Part shown: positions 1-8,573 of the stretch, piece after piece
Position numbering within the stretch: position 1 is the stretch's first letter
Layout of the letters: every line of letters starts with the position of its first letter
NCBI RefSeq assembly: GCF_943193095.1
Contig: NZ_CALPCV010000004.1
Coordinates: 62,001 to 126,000 of the forward strand
Direction of reading: 5' to 3'
DNA from: Parasutterella muris
GTDB taxonomy: Bacteria > Pseudomonadota > Gammaproteobacteria > Burkholderiales > Burkholderiaceae_F
Length of the DNA stretch: 64,000 nucleotides
Notes under the pieces: model-generated
The model's input: the letters and a program-made list of their open reading frames with translations, nothing else
The model's database searches: none
Told to the model about the DNA's origin: nothing
Translations under genes and position numbers: made by a program

Positions 1-1
1 T

Positions 2-1300
2 AAGAATCTGACAAGCTATCTTACTAGGGTTCGTTGGGACGGCTTTTGGCAGAATAACCACAAGCAAATGCGCAATTACGTTGGAGCCTCGGTTAACACG
101 CCGGCGTACAACATGAATGTCGTGACCGACTCTGTAGCAAATAACAAGATCCGTACGTTCGGAACGAGTCTGCAGGCGGATTGGCAGCTCGGTGACAGCA
201 ATACGCTCATCACCGGCTACGAATTTACTCAGGACTCGTTAAAGGCTTCAACGGATGCCGCCTTCACCCAGAAAATGAAGATGGGTCCCATGACAATGCT
301 GGACACAGACTACGTCACCAACCGTTATGTAGAAGGCAAGGAAATTACTAACGCCGTGTTCGCCGCCATGGAAACCGAGTTACCCATGGATTTCACAATG
401 AACTACGGTGTGCGCTACACATTCGTGAATTCTAAACTGACCAATGCAAGCGCTCTGCGCAACGGACACAGAACGACACCCGCGGGAACAACTAATTACG
501 TGAATACCCCCGTGGATGATGCGGGCTCGGTCGGCAGCAACAATGAAAGCCGCCCGGTCTTCAATTTAGGCTTTATCTGGAAAGGAATTGAAGATACGTC
601 GATTCGCGCTCAGTGGTCTCAGGGCTTCCGTGTCCCGAATCTGCAGGAGAAATTCCTGATTAACAGTATGGGCGGCGGAACGGTCTACGGCAACCCTAAT
701 CTGAAGCCGGAGAAATCCAACAATTTCGAAATCGGTGTCCGCTACAGCGGCACTTATGTCGATGCCGACTTCGCAGTTTTCTATAACCTTGCGGACGACT
801 ACATCTCGACAGAAATCCTCAGCGGCTCAGGCTCTGACGTCTATCGCTATGTGAATGCCGATAAGGCAAAGACATTCGGTGCGGAACTTTCTCTGAACTT
901 CAAAGTGAACGAGTACATCAATCCGTATGCGTTCTTCTCTGTGATCAGAAGAAAAACCGAATGGGCAAACGGCGTTTTCACTTATGATTCCGGCACACCG
1001 GCCTTTACCGCGCGCTACGGTCTGAGAACCGATGTTCCGCTCTTTAACGGCCGCTGGACTACAGACACTTATCTGAGAAGTGCGACCGCCAAGAAGACTT
1101 ACTCGGTTTCTAGCGATGAGACAACGCGTATCGCGGGCTACACAACCTTTAACTTCGCGACCGCCTATCACTTCGGACCAAAGAAGGCCTACAGCGCTAA
1201 CTTTGAAGTGCTGAATATCACCAATCAGCTCTACGGCTATGAGACTTCCATTTACGAGCCCGGCCGCCGAGTGAACTTCAAACTCAGCGCTAAGTATTAA
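2..1300 (+). CDS. TonB-dependent outer-membrane receptor, C-terminal part (5' end outside window)
   Basis: Open from the first bases of the window, so only the last ~432 residues are present. They read as a beta-barrel: alternating aromatic strands, the barrel motif FRVPNLQEKF, then PNLKPEKSNNFEIGVRY, and a terminal strand PGRRVNFKLSAKY ending in an aromatic residue, as TonB-dependent receptors do. The family imports haem, siderophores, cobalamin or metals across the outer membrane using TonB/ExbB/ExbD. The next genes are an ECF importer, a HutX-type haem carrier and ExbBD-TonB, so haem or another tetrapyrrole is the most likely ligand (inference). The ligand-binding plug domain is not visible. 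Family call firm, substrate uncertain. Confidence 0.9.
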   Translation, partial: KNLTSYLTRVRWDGFWQNNHKQMRNYVGASVNTPAYNMNVVTDSVANNKIRTFGTSLQADWQLGDSNTLITGYEFTQDSLKASTDAAFTQKMKMGPMTMLDTDYVTNRYVEGKEITNAVFAAMETELPMDFTMNYGVRYTFVNSKLTNASALRNGHRTTPAGTTNYVNTPVDDAGSVGSNNESRPVFNLGFIWKGIEDTSIRAQWSQGFRVPNLQEKFLINSMGGGTVYGNPNLKPEKSNNFEIGVRYSGTYVDADFAVFYNLADDYISTEILSGSGSDVYRYVNADKAKTFGAELSLNFKVNEYINPYAFFSVIRRKTEWANGVFTYDSGTPAFTARYGLRTDVPLFNGRWTTDTYLRSATAKKTYSVSSDETTRIAGYTTFNFATAYHFGPKKAYSANFEVLNITNQLYGYETSIYEPGRRVNFKLSAKY

Positions 1301-1328
1301 CCTGAACCGGATTCATCCTGTAACTGAC

Positions 1329-1913
1329 ATGACTGATGAAATGACGTTAAACGCCGCGGCAGTCGGCCGTAAACAAAGGTTCTCCGACCGCTGGTCCGCT
1401 AAAGATCTGGTCGTTATCGGAATCTTTGCGGCTGCCGCCAAAATTTCTACTGTTTTAATCGCCATGGTGGGAGGAGGGATGAATCCTGTTTCGCTTCTGC
1501 TTAAAAACATGGTGTTCACGACACTCTTGGTCGTGATGCTCTTCAAAGTGAAACAGAGCGGAACTTTGACGCTCTTTGTGATCGTGAGCACACTCGTGAA
1601 TTTCCTTCTTCTCGGAGGAAACATTACGCTTATCGTCCCGATGCTTTTTGCGGCGCTTCTCAGCGAACTCCTTATGGCCTCGGTACGTAAAGCAGGACTG
1701 CCGGGCAGTGTTTACTGGGGCGTCGGCTGCTTTGATCTGATCTGCAAATTCGGCTCTCTCGGCATTTCATACCTGATGATGCGCGAGTCGCCCGCGCTGA
1801 TGGCTGTGGTGATCCCGATTGTGATCATCGGCTATGTCGGCTCACTGATCGGTCTTTGGACCGGCTATCGTTCAACTAAGGAATTAAGACATGCGGGCAT
1901 CATTTGCTTCTAA
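1329..1913 (+). CDS. ECF transporter S component (MptD/Trep_Strep type)
   Basis: A 194-residue hydrophobic protein with about five or six membrane segments. It starts with a short cytoplasmic stretch and the S-component-like KDLVVIGIFAAAAKIS. S components are the substrate-binding subunits of energy-coupling-factor importers. It begins 28 bp after the receptor gene and its end overlaps the EcfT gene, so the three are almost certainly co-transcribed. This S family has no firmly assigned substrate that I know of. The receptor and HutX neighbours suggest a haem-like molecule. No strong ribosome-binding site precedes the ATG, which fits translational coupling to the receptor gene. Confidence 0.75.
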   Translation: MTDEMTLNAAAVGRKQRFSDRWSAKDLVVIGIFAAAAKISTVLIAMVGGGMNPVSLLLKNMVFTTLLVVMLFKVKQSGTLTLFVIVSTLVNFLLLGGNITLIVPMLFAALLSELLMASVRKAGLPGSVYWGVGCFDLICKFGSLGISYLMMRESPALMAVVIPIVIIGYVGSLIGLWTGYRSTKELRHAGIICF

Positions 1914-2664
1914 CCCGACATCTCCGCTCAATCGGATAGACGTGCGCGTCAAAATGCTGATCGCGGCCGCTGCCTCGATTATGACGGTGGCGATTTCTTC
2001 TGAAGCCGCTCAGTACCTGCTTTTTGCAAGCTCTTTTGTATATCTTCTTTTATTAAAACGACCGAAGATTATCGCGGTGAGTTATTGCGCCTGTATTCTG
2101 ATGATGGCGCTTTCCGCGGGCTTCGGATATCTGATTTCCATTTGGTTCCCGGCAATGGGCAAGAGCATGTCGCTGTCCTCCATGCTGGTTCCGTTTCTTC
2201 GCGGTTTTACCATGCTTAACGTGGTTCTTCCGCTTGCTTTTACCGGAAGACTCCAGACCATTCTCAGCGGGCTGCAGAAACTGAGACTGTCGTTCGTTAT
2301 CTATCTTCCTTCGGCGGTGATCATTCGATTTATTCCGACGTTTATGAATGACATCCGTCAGATTTGGGAGTCACTTAAAATTCGCGGCTATAAGATCAAT
2401 CCGTGGACGTGCACCATTCATCCGTTTCAAACCACGCGTCTTTTATTTACGCCGCTTCTTTTCCGCGCGCTTAAAACCAGCGATGAGCTTGGCATCGCGG
2501 CTGAGCTTAAAGGTTTAAATTCCGGCTCTTCCGCGGGAAGGGCTGCCGCAGCTTCCTTCACGCGAAATGATTATCTGATCATTGTTTTAATCGTCCTGAT
2601 TTGCGCGGCTGCCGCGGTTCTTCAGTTCTATTTCCCTAACTCCGCGCCGGCGGCAATGAAGTAA
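1891..2664 (+). CDS. ECF transporter transmembrane subunit EcfT
   Basis: A 257-residue integral membrane protein with N-terminal paired membrane segments, a long cytoplasmic helical region, and a last membrane segment near the C terminus. The cytoplasmic part has two small-residue motifs, SLKIRGYKIN and AAELKGLNSG, in the places where EcfT proteins carry their ARG-type coupling motifs that dock on the ATPases. The start overlaps the S-component gene by 23 bp and the stop shares bases with the ATPase start (TAATG), indicating a translationally coupled S-T-A order. The second motif has Leu-Lys in place of Ala-Arg, so it is slightly divergent. Confidence 0.8.
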   Translation: MRASFASNPTSPLNRIDVRVKMLIAAAASIMTVAISSEAAQYLLFASSFVYLLLLKRPKIIAVSYCACILMMALSAGFGYLISIWFPAMGKSMSLSSMLVPFLRGFTMLNVVLPLAFTGRLQTILSGLQKLRLSFVIYLPSAVIIRFIPTFMNDIRQIWESLKIRGYKINPWTCTIHPFQTTRLLFTPLLFRALKTSDELGIAAELKGLNSGSSAGRAAAASFTRNDYLIIVLIVLICAAAAVLQFYFPNSAPAAMK

Positions 2665-4079
2665 TGATTAATTTAGACCATGTTACCTATCAGTATCCTT
2701 TCAGCTCGCGCTGCGCGCTTGAAGATATTTCTCTTAACGTCTCTGCGGGAGAAGTGGTGCTCGTGACCGGTGTTTCCGGCTGCGGCAAATCCACCCTGAT
2801 TCGGCTTATTAACGGTCTTTGCCCGCATTATTACGGGGGCTCGCTCAAGGGTAGCGTCAGAGTGTGCGGGAGAGACAATAAAACGGAGAAACTCAGCGAC
2901 ATCTCACATCGGGTCGGAACGCTTTTTCAAAATCCGGAAAGTCAGTTCTTCGCGCTTGGCGTGGAGGAGGAAATGGCTTTTATGTCTGAGTGCCGGGGCA
3001 CTGATCCCAACGAAATTGACCGAAAGATCGCTGACGCCGCAAACCGCTTCGGACTGAACTCAGTACTGAAGAACACGATTCACGAGCTTTCTCAGGGCCA
3101 GAAGCAGAAAGTTGGTTTGGCTTCTCTGATGATGGAACCTTTAAAAGTGCTGATTCTGGATGAACCGACCGGAAATCTGGATCCGGAATCGACGGAAGAT
3201 TTAGCCCGAGAAGTTCAAAAGCTGAAAGAGCAGGGTACTGCGATTCTCGTTGTCGACCATCGCCTGTATTGGCTAAAGGATGTTGCGGACCGAGTGATTG
3301 TTCTTGAAAAGGGAAAAATCATCCGGGAAGGGACGTTTAATGATCTTGATCCGGCATTCCGATCGAAAGTCGGTCTTCGGGAAATCTCCGTCAAGGACTG
3401 CAGAGATACGCTTCCCGTGCCCATGAGCGCAAGCCACCCGATCCTCAGTGTGCGGGATCTGACTTTTGAATATCCCGGAAGGGCGGTCATGCGGCACTTT
3501 AATATGGAGCTGCCCAAAGGGATCTGCGGCGTTTTCGGAGAAAACGGCGCGGGTAAAACCACCTTGGCCCGCCTGCTCACCGGTCTTAATAAAGCCAAGG
3601 AAGGATCGTTCGCGATCCGAGGACAAAAACTTAATCAAAAAGAATGCTTCAGGCATGTCGCCGTAGTGCTGCAGAATGCCGATCATCAGCTTTACATGCG
3701 CACGGTCTTTGAGGAACTTCAGACGAGTCTGGAGGCGGCAGGATGCAAAGGAGGTTCTCGCGCCGCCGAAGAGCTGCTCGGCTTATTTGATCTGCAGGAT
3801 CTGAAGGACAGACACCCGCATTCGCTCTCCGGCGGACAAAAGCAGCGCCTTGTGATCGCCTGCGCTTTTGCTAAAAATCCGGATGTGATTATTTTGGATG
3901 AACCGACAAGCGGGCTGGACGGCGCAAATCTGAAACGCATTGCTTCAGCTCTGAAGAGACTCTCCGACGAAGGAAAGGCGGTACTTGTGATTACGCATGA
4001 CCTTGAACTGATTCAGATGGTCTGCCAAAGCGCGGTGACCTTGAAAAAACTCCCGACAACCCAAAACACGATTAATTAA
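2664..4079 (+). CDS. ECF transporter ATPase, two fused ABC domains (EcfAA')
   Basis: A 471-residue protein with two complete ABC ATPase domains. The first has Walker A GVSGCGKST near residue 36, signature LSQGQKQKV and Walker B ILDEPTGNLD. The second has GENGAGKTT near residue 292, LSGGQKQRL and ILDEPTSGLD. It energises the EcfT/S pair encoded just upstream, whose stop overlaps its start. Fusion of the two ATPases in one chain is known in group II-like ECF systems. Because a dedicated S, T and AA' set sits together, this looks like a single-substrate transporter, not a shared energising module. Confidence 0.88.
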   Translation: MINLDHVTYQYPFSSRCALEDISLNVSAGEVVLVTGVSGCGKSTLIRLINGLCPHYYGGSLKGSVRVCGRDNKTEKLSDISHRVGTLFQNPESQFFALGVEEEMAFMSECRGTDPNEIDRKIADAANRFGLNSVLKNTIHELSQGQKQKVGLASLMMEPLKVLILDEPTGNLDPESTEDLAREVQKLKEQGTAILVVDHRLYWLKDVADRVIVLEKGKIIREGTFNDLDPAFRSKVGLREISVKDCRDTLPVPMSASHPILSVRDLTFEYPGRAVMRHFNMELPKGICGVFGENGAGKTTLARLLTGLNKAKEGSFAIRGQKLNQKECFRHVAVVLQNADHQLYMRTVFEELQTSLEAAGCKGGSRAAEELLGLFDLQDLKDRHPHSLSGGQKQRLVIACAFAKNPDVIILDEPTSGLDGANLKRIASALKRLSDEGKAVLVITHDLELIQMVCQSAVTLKKLPTTQNTIN

Positions 4080-4100
4080 CTTTTTAAATTGGAAAGAAAA

Positions 4101-4604
4101 ATGTCAGAAACAGAAAAACAGGCAAAGATTCAGGAAGTGATCCACTCGGGCCGACCCGTCACGCTTGACACGCTTGCGGCCGCCATCGGGGCCACTGCGC
4201 TCGAGGCCGCGCACGCTCTGCCGGAAGGTATGTGCACTTTCGCGCCGGGCAGCGATTTCGAAAAAGTCTGGCAGCGCATCAGTCAGTGGGAAAAGGCGAC
4301 CTTTATCGTGATCGCAGGCGGGAACGTCATTGAAGTGGAATCCAAGGTCGCGGTCGGCAAATGTGCCAAGGGCTACTACAACCTGATGGGCGGAAAGGCG
4401 CCGCTTCAAGGACACTTTAAGTATGAGAATATTGCGGAGATCGGTTTTGTGACCATGCCGTTCATGGGTCGGGAAAGCCATTTTGCCGCCTTCTTTGATA
4501 AAGAAGGCCGCTGCGCCTACAGTTTCTATGTCGGCCGTGAAAAACATCAGCTGATCGAGTCGGCCAAGGAGCAGTTCCTCGCGCTCCAGGCTGAATACAA
4601 ATAA
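4101..4604 (+). CDS. hutX: HutX-family cytosolic haem carrier
   Basis: A 167-residue protein resembling HutX/ChuX haem-utilisation proteins: an N-terminal helical part (RPVTLDTLAAAIGATALEA) followed by the HutX core with GNVIEVESKVAVGKC, GYYNLMGG and FKYENIAEIGFVTMPFMGRESHFAAFF. HutX-type proteins bind haem in the cytosol and pass it on or help degrade it. I chose the ATG at 4101 because GGAAAG lies just upstream; an in-frame TTG at 4089 would add four residues but has no ribosome-binding site. This gene is the strongest evidence that the surrounding operon handles haem. Acts in the cytoplasm. Confidence 0.8.
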   Translation: MSETEKQAKIQEVIHSGRPVTLDTLAAAIGATALEAAHALPEGMCTFAPGSDFEKVWQRISQWEKATFIVIAGGNVIEVESKVAVGKCAKGYYNLMGGKAPLQGHFKYENIAEIGFVTMPFMGRESHFAAFFDKEGRCAYSFYVGREKHQLIESAKEQFLALQAEYK

Positions 4605-4620
4605 CGGATTAGGAGCAAAA

Positions 4621-5121
4621 ATGAAAATCTTGACTGTCTACTCGTCCCTGACAGGCAACACTGAGAAGATTGCCAAAGCGATTTCCGAAGCGCTGCCGGG
4701 TTCGCAGCTGAAGAAACTTCCGACGGATGTTAATCCTCAGGAATATGACCTGATCTTCTGCGGATTTTGGTGTGACAAAGGTCATCCGGATGAACTGTGG
4801 GAAGAGTTTTTTAAAAACATCGGCTCGGTGCCTACAGCGGTCTTCGGAACGCTTGGCGGAGATCCTAATAGCGAGCGCGGCCGCGCGTTCGCCTCTAAAG
4901 TTTTAGAGCGTATTTCTGCGCCCAACATTCTCGGTCTCAGCTTATGGCAGGGCAAGGTTGATCCCAAGATTTTGGAAATGATGGCCAAGATGCCGGGCGC
5001 AAAACCGATGACGCCGGAGCGTAAGGCAAAACTTGAGGAAGCCGCAAAGCATCCCACGCCGCAGGATCTCAGCGAAGCCGCCGAATGGGCGATCTGCATG
5101 CTGAAAGCCGTTGAAAAATAA
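4621..5121 (+). CDS. Flavodoxin-family protein, probable electron donor in haem utilisation
   Basis: A 166-residue flavodoxin fold. The FMN phosphate loop is at the very N terminus (TVYSSLTGNTEKIAKAI), followed by a hydrophobic strand YDLIFCGFWCDKGHPDEL and FGTLGGDPNSERGRAF, where flavodoxins place their isoalloxazine loops. AGGAGCAAAAATG gives a clear start, 16 bp after hutX. Flavodoxin-like proteins are known in some bacterial haem operons as reductants or carriers for haem and its linear breakdown products. That role here is an inference from context. No radical-SAM HutW or haem oxygenase gene is in the window. Confidence 0.72.
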   Translation: MKILTVYSSLTGNTEKIAKAISEALPGSQLKKLPTDVNPQEYDLIFCGFWCDKGHPDELWEEFFKNIGSVPTAVFGTLGGDPNSERGRAFASKVLERISAPNILGLSLWQGKVDPKILEMMAKMPGAKPMTPERKAKLEEAAKHPTPQDLSEAAEWAICMLKAVEK

Positions 5122-5136
5122 TAAAAAACCATCGTC

Positions 5137-5763
5137 ATGAACTTTACACAGATATACGATCTTATCGGATGTGCCGGCGTAGTTCTCTTTATCGTCGGCA
5201 TCGCGGCGGTGTATATCACCGTCTGGAACATTATTTATTTGAGAGGCGTACTGCGGAGCTTTAAAGGGAGTTTCCGCGGAATGGAGAACACGACCGCAGA
5301 GCGGATTCGGCGCGCGTACGGCAAAAGCACCAATCCGCTTATCTGTATTGTTCGTGACGTCGTGACGACGCATGCGGCTCACTCTGAAGACATCCGAGCG
5401 GAGGTCGCTTATTTGTTTCATAAGAACTTTAAGCCGGTCAACAACGCGCTGACTTGGCTGAAACTGATTGCCGCGGTTTCTCCGCTGCTGGGTCTGCTCG
5501 GTACAGTCCTCGGTATGGTTCGTGTGTTCAGAGCGATCGCGGAGAACGTTTCTCCGGATCCGACAATGCTTGCGGCCGGTATTTGGACCGCTCTGGTGAC
5601 AACGGTCATGGGACTTGTCGTCGCAATTCCCGCTCTGATGGCTTATTACTATCTGATGCTGCGCATTAAAGAGCTCAGAATCGAAGCGGTCGAATACAGC
5701 TACCGTTCTCTCGAATCCGCAAGGGTCGCGGCTAAGTATGAGGCGGAGCAGGCTGCAGCCTAG
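5137..5763 (+). CDS. exbB: ExbB/MotA/TolQ-family proton channel subunit
   Basis: A 208-residue inner-membrane protein with three membrane segments: one N-terminal (~residues 8-30) and two later. The family signature region SPLLGLLGTVLGMVRVFRAIAE starts near residue 116 and is followed by ATALV-like IWTALVTTVMGLVVAIPALMAYYY. ExbB with ExbD forms the proton-driven motor that energises TonB. It lies 9 bp upstream of exbD and directly precedes tonB. Its genetic tie to the upstream receptor and importer suggests a motor dedicated to that receptor. Confidence 0.9.
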   Translation: MNFTQIYDLIGCAGVVLFIVGIAAVYITVWNIIYLRGVLRSFKGSFRGMENTTAERIRRAYGKSTNPLICIVRDVVTTHAAHSEDIRAEVAYLFHKNFKPVNNALTWLKLIAAVSPLLGLLGTVLGMVRVFRAIAENVSPDPTMLAAGIWTALVTTVMGLVVAIPALMAYYYLMLRIKELRIEAVEYSYRSLESARVAAKYEAEQAAA

Positions 5764-5772
5764 GAGCACCGG

Positions 5773-6165
5773 ATGTTTGATGAATTCGATGAAGAACCCA
5801 GAATCGACCTGACGCCTCTGATTGACGTGATTTTCATGCTGGTGATTTTCTTTGTCATGACGATGACGTTCAGCAAACCGGTGCTCGACCTTGTGCTTCC
5901 GTCCGCGGACAATTCGGTTGTGCGCAAGAAAGAGGCCGAGCTGGTATTAAATGTTAAATCCGACGGGTCGATTTATCACGAAGGCGCTCCTGTCACGAAA
6001 GAGGATCTGCCGCAGTTCCTCGACGAACACCCGGACGGGATGCTGAACCTTATGATTGACGAGAAGGCGCCCTTCGAGTCGTTTGTTTCTATTGTTGATG
6101 TGGCAAAGCACAAGCGAGGGGGCCGCTTTGTCATCAGCACCAGAGCCGCGGAGTCGGTTAAATGA
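5773..6165 (+). CDS. exbD: ExbD/TolR-family biopolymer transport protein
   Basis: A 130-residue protein with the usual ExbD plan: short cytoplasmic N terminus, RIDLTPLIDVIFMLVIFFVMTMTF membrane helix carrying the conserved Asp in PLIDVIF, and a periplasmic domain from about residue 45. It partners ExbB in the TonB-energising motor. The ribosome-binding site GGAGCACCGG precedes the ATG. The stop codon overlaps the start of the tonB gene (ATGA). Confidence 0.9.
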   Translation: MFDEFDEEPRIDLTPLIDVIFMLVIFFVMTMTFSKPVLDLVLPSADNSVVRKKEAELVLNVKSDGSIYHEGAPVTKEDLPQFLDEHPDGMLNLMIDEKAPFESFVSIVDVAKHKRGGRFVISTRAAESVK

Positions 6166-6926
6166 GATCAGTGCCGCGGGAGGATAAAAATGTCTGCAAA
6201 GCCAAACGAATCGCAAAGGTTTTAGTTCTATTGGCGTTGAGTTTCATTTTTTGGCTGATCAGAGGGCATAAAGATGAAACAGTTGTTCCGGTTCAGCCGA
6301 TGCAGCTGATTGAGCTTTCCTTTGAGCAGTTTGTGCCTCCGCAGCCGACGGCCGCGCCTCAGCCGGAAAAAAACCGGCTGCTAGCGGAGGACTCAGATAT
6401 AAAAACCGCTCCGGAACTGGAGCCTAAACCCGAACCTGAACCGGAACCCGTCAAGGAACCTGAGCCGATACGCGAACCGGTAAAACCGCCGGAATCGGTG
6501 AAGCCGGAGCCCGTGAAGCCTAAAAAGGCAGTGAAAAAGGAAATTCAAAAGACAGTTAAGAAGACTGTGACTCAGGATCCTCCTACTCAGTCGACGTCCG
6601 CAGCTAAAACCGAAGGCAATGAGAGTGTCAATGAGCTTAAAACACGCAATACCATTGCTTCTATGCTGGTAGCGCTCGTGGAAAAGCGCAAACGTTACCC
6701 GAAAGCGGCGAGAAGGGCCGAGATGGAAGGCGTGACGGAGGTTCTTTTTATCGTCGATAAAACCGGGAAGATAACGGCTGCTTCAGTGAGCAAGGCGAGT
6801 GGAAAAGGCCCTCTGGACCGCGAATGCGAGAGTTTGGCCGCCCGTCTCGTCGGCACTGAGCTTGGCGTACTTAATCCAGGCCTAAAGCTTACCGTTCCGA
6901 TTCGTTTCACACTGAGCGACAGTTAA
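6162..6926 (+). CDS. tonB: TonB protein
   Basis: A 254-residue protein: short basic N terminus, one membrane anchor near residues 18-34 (VLVLLALSFIFWLI), a long periplasmic Pro/Glu/Lys-rich spacer (EPKPEPEPEPVKEPEPIREP) and a C-terminal TonB domain with the YPKAARRAEMEGVTEVLF motif from about residue 171. It carries motor energy from ExbBD to the outer-membrane receptor. It overlaps exbD by 4 bp and closes the operon. The acidic-proline then basic-proline spacer is typical for spanning the periplasm. Confidence 0.9.
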   Translation: MRSVPREDKNVCKAKRIAKVLVLLALSFIFWLIRGHKDETVVPVQPMQLIELSFEQFVPPQPTAAPQPEKNRLLAEDSDIKTAPELEPKPEPEPEPVKEPEPIREPVKPPESVKPEPVKPKKAVKKEIQKTVKKTVTQDPPTQSTSAAKTEGNESVNELKTRNTIASMLVALVEKRKRYPKAARRAEMEGVTEVLFIVDKTGKITAASVSKASGKGPLDRECESLAARLVGTELGVLNPGLKLTVPIRFTLSDS

Positions 6927-7097
6927 TTTGCTTGTGAGAGGTCACAGTTAGACCGAAGACTTTCTCTCGGAGCGGTTGGGATAAGTCGGTCCCGGACAGT
7001 CGGGGCAGTTTGGGATTTGATTAGCGGAGTTTGGAGGCGCAATCCCTGAAACGGACTTGCTTTGTTAAACTGTCAAAAATTTTTCGTAGGGTGCGCT
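6927..7097. other. Gap between tonB and nikR
   Basis: 171 bp without a convincing gene. I saw no clear NikR-type GTATGA/TCATAC dyad and no strong intrinsic terminator, so read-through from tonB into nikR cannot be excluded. Confidence 0.4.
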
Positions 7098-7550
7098 ATG
7101 GATAGAATTACCATCTCTCTGGATGAAGAACTTTCTCAGGCCTTTGATAAATATGTCACTTCAGAGGGATATAAAAACCGTTCGGAAGCCATTCGGGATT
7201 TGATTCAGGAAAAGCTTCTTGAAGTTCAGCTGGATGCGGACAAGGGACGGTGCGCTGCGGTTGTCTCCTACGGTTACAACCACGAAGAGCGCAATCTGGC
7301 TCAGAGAATGGTTAAGCATCAGCACCTGCATACCGAACTTGTGGTTTCTTCTATGCACGTTCACTTAGACGAGCACAATTGCGTCGAAACGGTCGTGCTG
7401 CGCGGAGCAACGGCCGATGTTAAGGAGCTCGCAAAGAAAATGCTGTCTGAAACACACGTTGCGCACGGCGCGGTCAACTATTTAGTCGCGGACAACTCAG
7501 GCCATGTTCACGGGCATCATCACGAAGGCGAGGGCCATTCGCATTCTTAA
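7098..7550 (+). CDS. nikR: Nickel-responsive regulator NikR
   Basis: A 150-residue NikR. The N-terminal ribbon-helix-helix (RITISLDEELSQAFDKYV, RSEAIRDLI) binds DNA and the ACT-like C-terminal domain binds nickel. The four nickel ligands fall at His76, His87, His89 and Cys95 (HQHLH, MHVHLDEHNC), the same numbering as in E. coli NikR. After the domain comes a short His-rich tail, GHVHGHHHEGEGHSHS, an extra probable metal-binding site. I start at the ATG giving MDRITISL; an upstream in-frame start adds 12 unlike residues. No nickel importer or urease is nearby, although NikR is known in other bacteria to control TonB/receptor genes. Confidence 0.93.
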   Translation: MDRITISLDEELSQAFDKYVTSEGYKNRSEAIRDLIQEKLLEVQLDADKGRCAAVVSYGYNHEERNLAQRMVKHQHLHTELVVSSMHVHLDEHNCVETVVLRGATADVKELAKKMLSETHVAHGAVNYLVADNSGHVHGHHHEGEGHSHS

Positions 7551-7571
7551 TTGTCTTTTTTTCTAAAACGA

Positions 7572-7594
7572 AGAGGAGCGGTTTGCGCTCCTCT
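7572..7594. terminator. Bidirectional hairpin between convergent genes
   Basis: Perfect 9-bp stem AGAGGAGCG/CGCTCCTCT with a 5-nt loop, between nikR and the convergent antiporter gene. Confidence 0.75.
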
Positions 7595-7616
7595 TTAGTC
7601 TTATTTGTTCCGAGTT

Positions 7617-8573
7617 TTAAATACGTGAACAGGTGAGCGTGATGTAGCCGGCGTATACGAGCAGTAGAAGAATTCCTTGCCAGCGTGAGAATTTGGAAAG
7701 GATCATTGCCGGCACAATAGCGATTAATCCGACAAAGAGGCAGGCGGGAAGGTCGATCATGGCCATGGAAGGCGAAATCGGCAGCGGTTTTCCTGCGATA
7801 AGGGAGGAGAGCGGCATGATGAGTGTCAGATCAATAATGTTGGCGCCTAAGATATTGCCGATAGAAAGCGCTGACTGACGCTTGATAATTGCTGTAATTG
7901 TCGTGATCAGTTCGGGTAGCGATGTGCCTACCGCGACCAGAGTCACGCCGATGACACGTTCGGGGATCCCGATATGCTGAGCGATCAGGCTTCCGTTATC
8001 GACAAGGAGCTGAGCGCCGACGATTATGCCGGCAGCTCCGAAGATGAATTTTGCAGCGATGACTCCTTTACGGACATTTTCTATTTCATCTTCGCTGCGG
8101 TCTTTTTTCTGCCGCATATGATGAAGGGCGTCTCGGATATTTTCCCAGATAAAGAGAGCGAATATTGCGATTAAGGCGCAGGATATCGGGATAGAAACCT
8201 GACCGAAGAAACCGCAGAGCGCGATCAGAGCTGCGGCAGTGAGCATCAGGATCGACTTCAAAAGGTAAGTTTTACGATTAATGGCGCCCGGCATAAAGAT
8301 AATAGCGAGAGCCATGATGAGTCCGATGTTCGCAGTTACACTGCCGACAGCATTTCCGATAGAAAGATCTACTTTCCCCTGAGCTGCGGCCATGCAGGAT
8401 ACGAGCATTTCCGGGAGGGTGGTGGCGACACTGACGATAGTCGCACCCACAATAAGTTTAGGAATACCGGTTTTTTCCGCGATCCAAGATGCGGCATCCA
8501 CAAAATAGTCTCCGCCCTTGATCACAAAGATCAGGCCGAGAACGAATAGGGCGATTGTTATAGCTAATTCCAT
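7617..8573 (-). CDS. CaCA-family calcium/sodium antiporter (YrbG-like)
   Basis: A 318-residue membrane protein made of two similar halves, as in K+-independent Na+/Ca2+ exchangers of the YrbG type. The ion-binding alpha repeats are visible: GATIVSVATTLPEMLVS in the first half and GVTLVAVGTSLPELITT in the second, each with the acidic residue in the (T/S)LPE motif, followed by SIGNAVGSV and SIGNILGANI. About ten membrane segments are expected. It exchanges cations across the inner membrane. It stands alone, convergent with nikR. Confidence 0.9.
   Translation of the reverse strand: MELAITIALFVLGLIFVIKGGDYFVDAASWIAEKTGIPKLIVGATIVSVATTLPEMLVSCMAAAQGKVDLSIGNAVGSVTANIGLIMALAIIFMPGAINRKTYLLKSILMLTAAALIALCGFFGQVSIPISCALIAIFALFIWENIRDALHHMRQKKDRSEDEIENVRKGVIAAKFIFGAAGIIVGAQLLVDNGSLIAQHIGIPERVIGVTLVAVGTSLPELITTITAIIKRQSALSIGNILGANIIDLTLIMPLSSLIAGKPLPISPSMAMIDLPACLFVGLIAIVPAMILSKFSRWQGILLLLVYAGYITLTCSRI

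Noticed and set aside
4942..5769. 275-codon minus-strand frame
   Set aside because: Antisense to the flavodoxin and exbB genes; no ribosome-binding site or domain.
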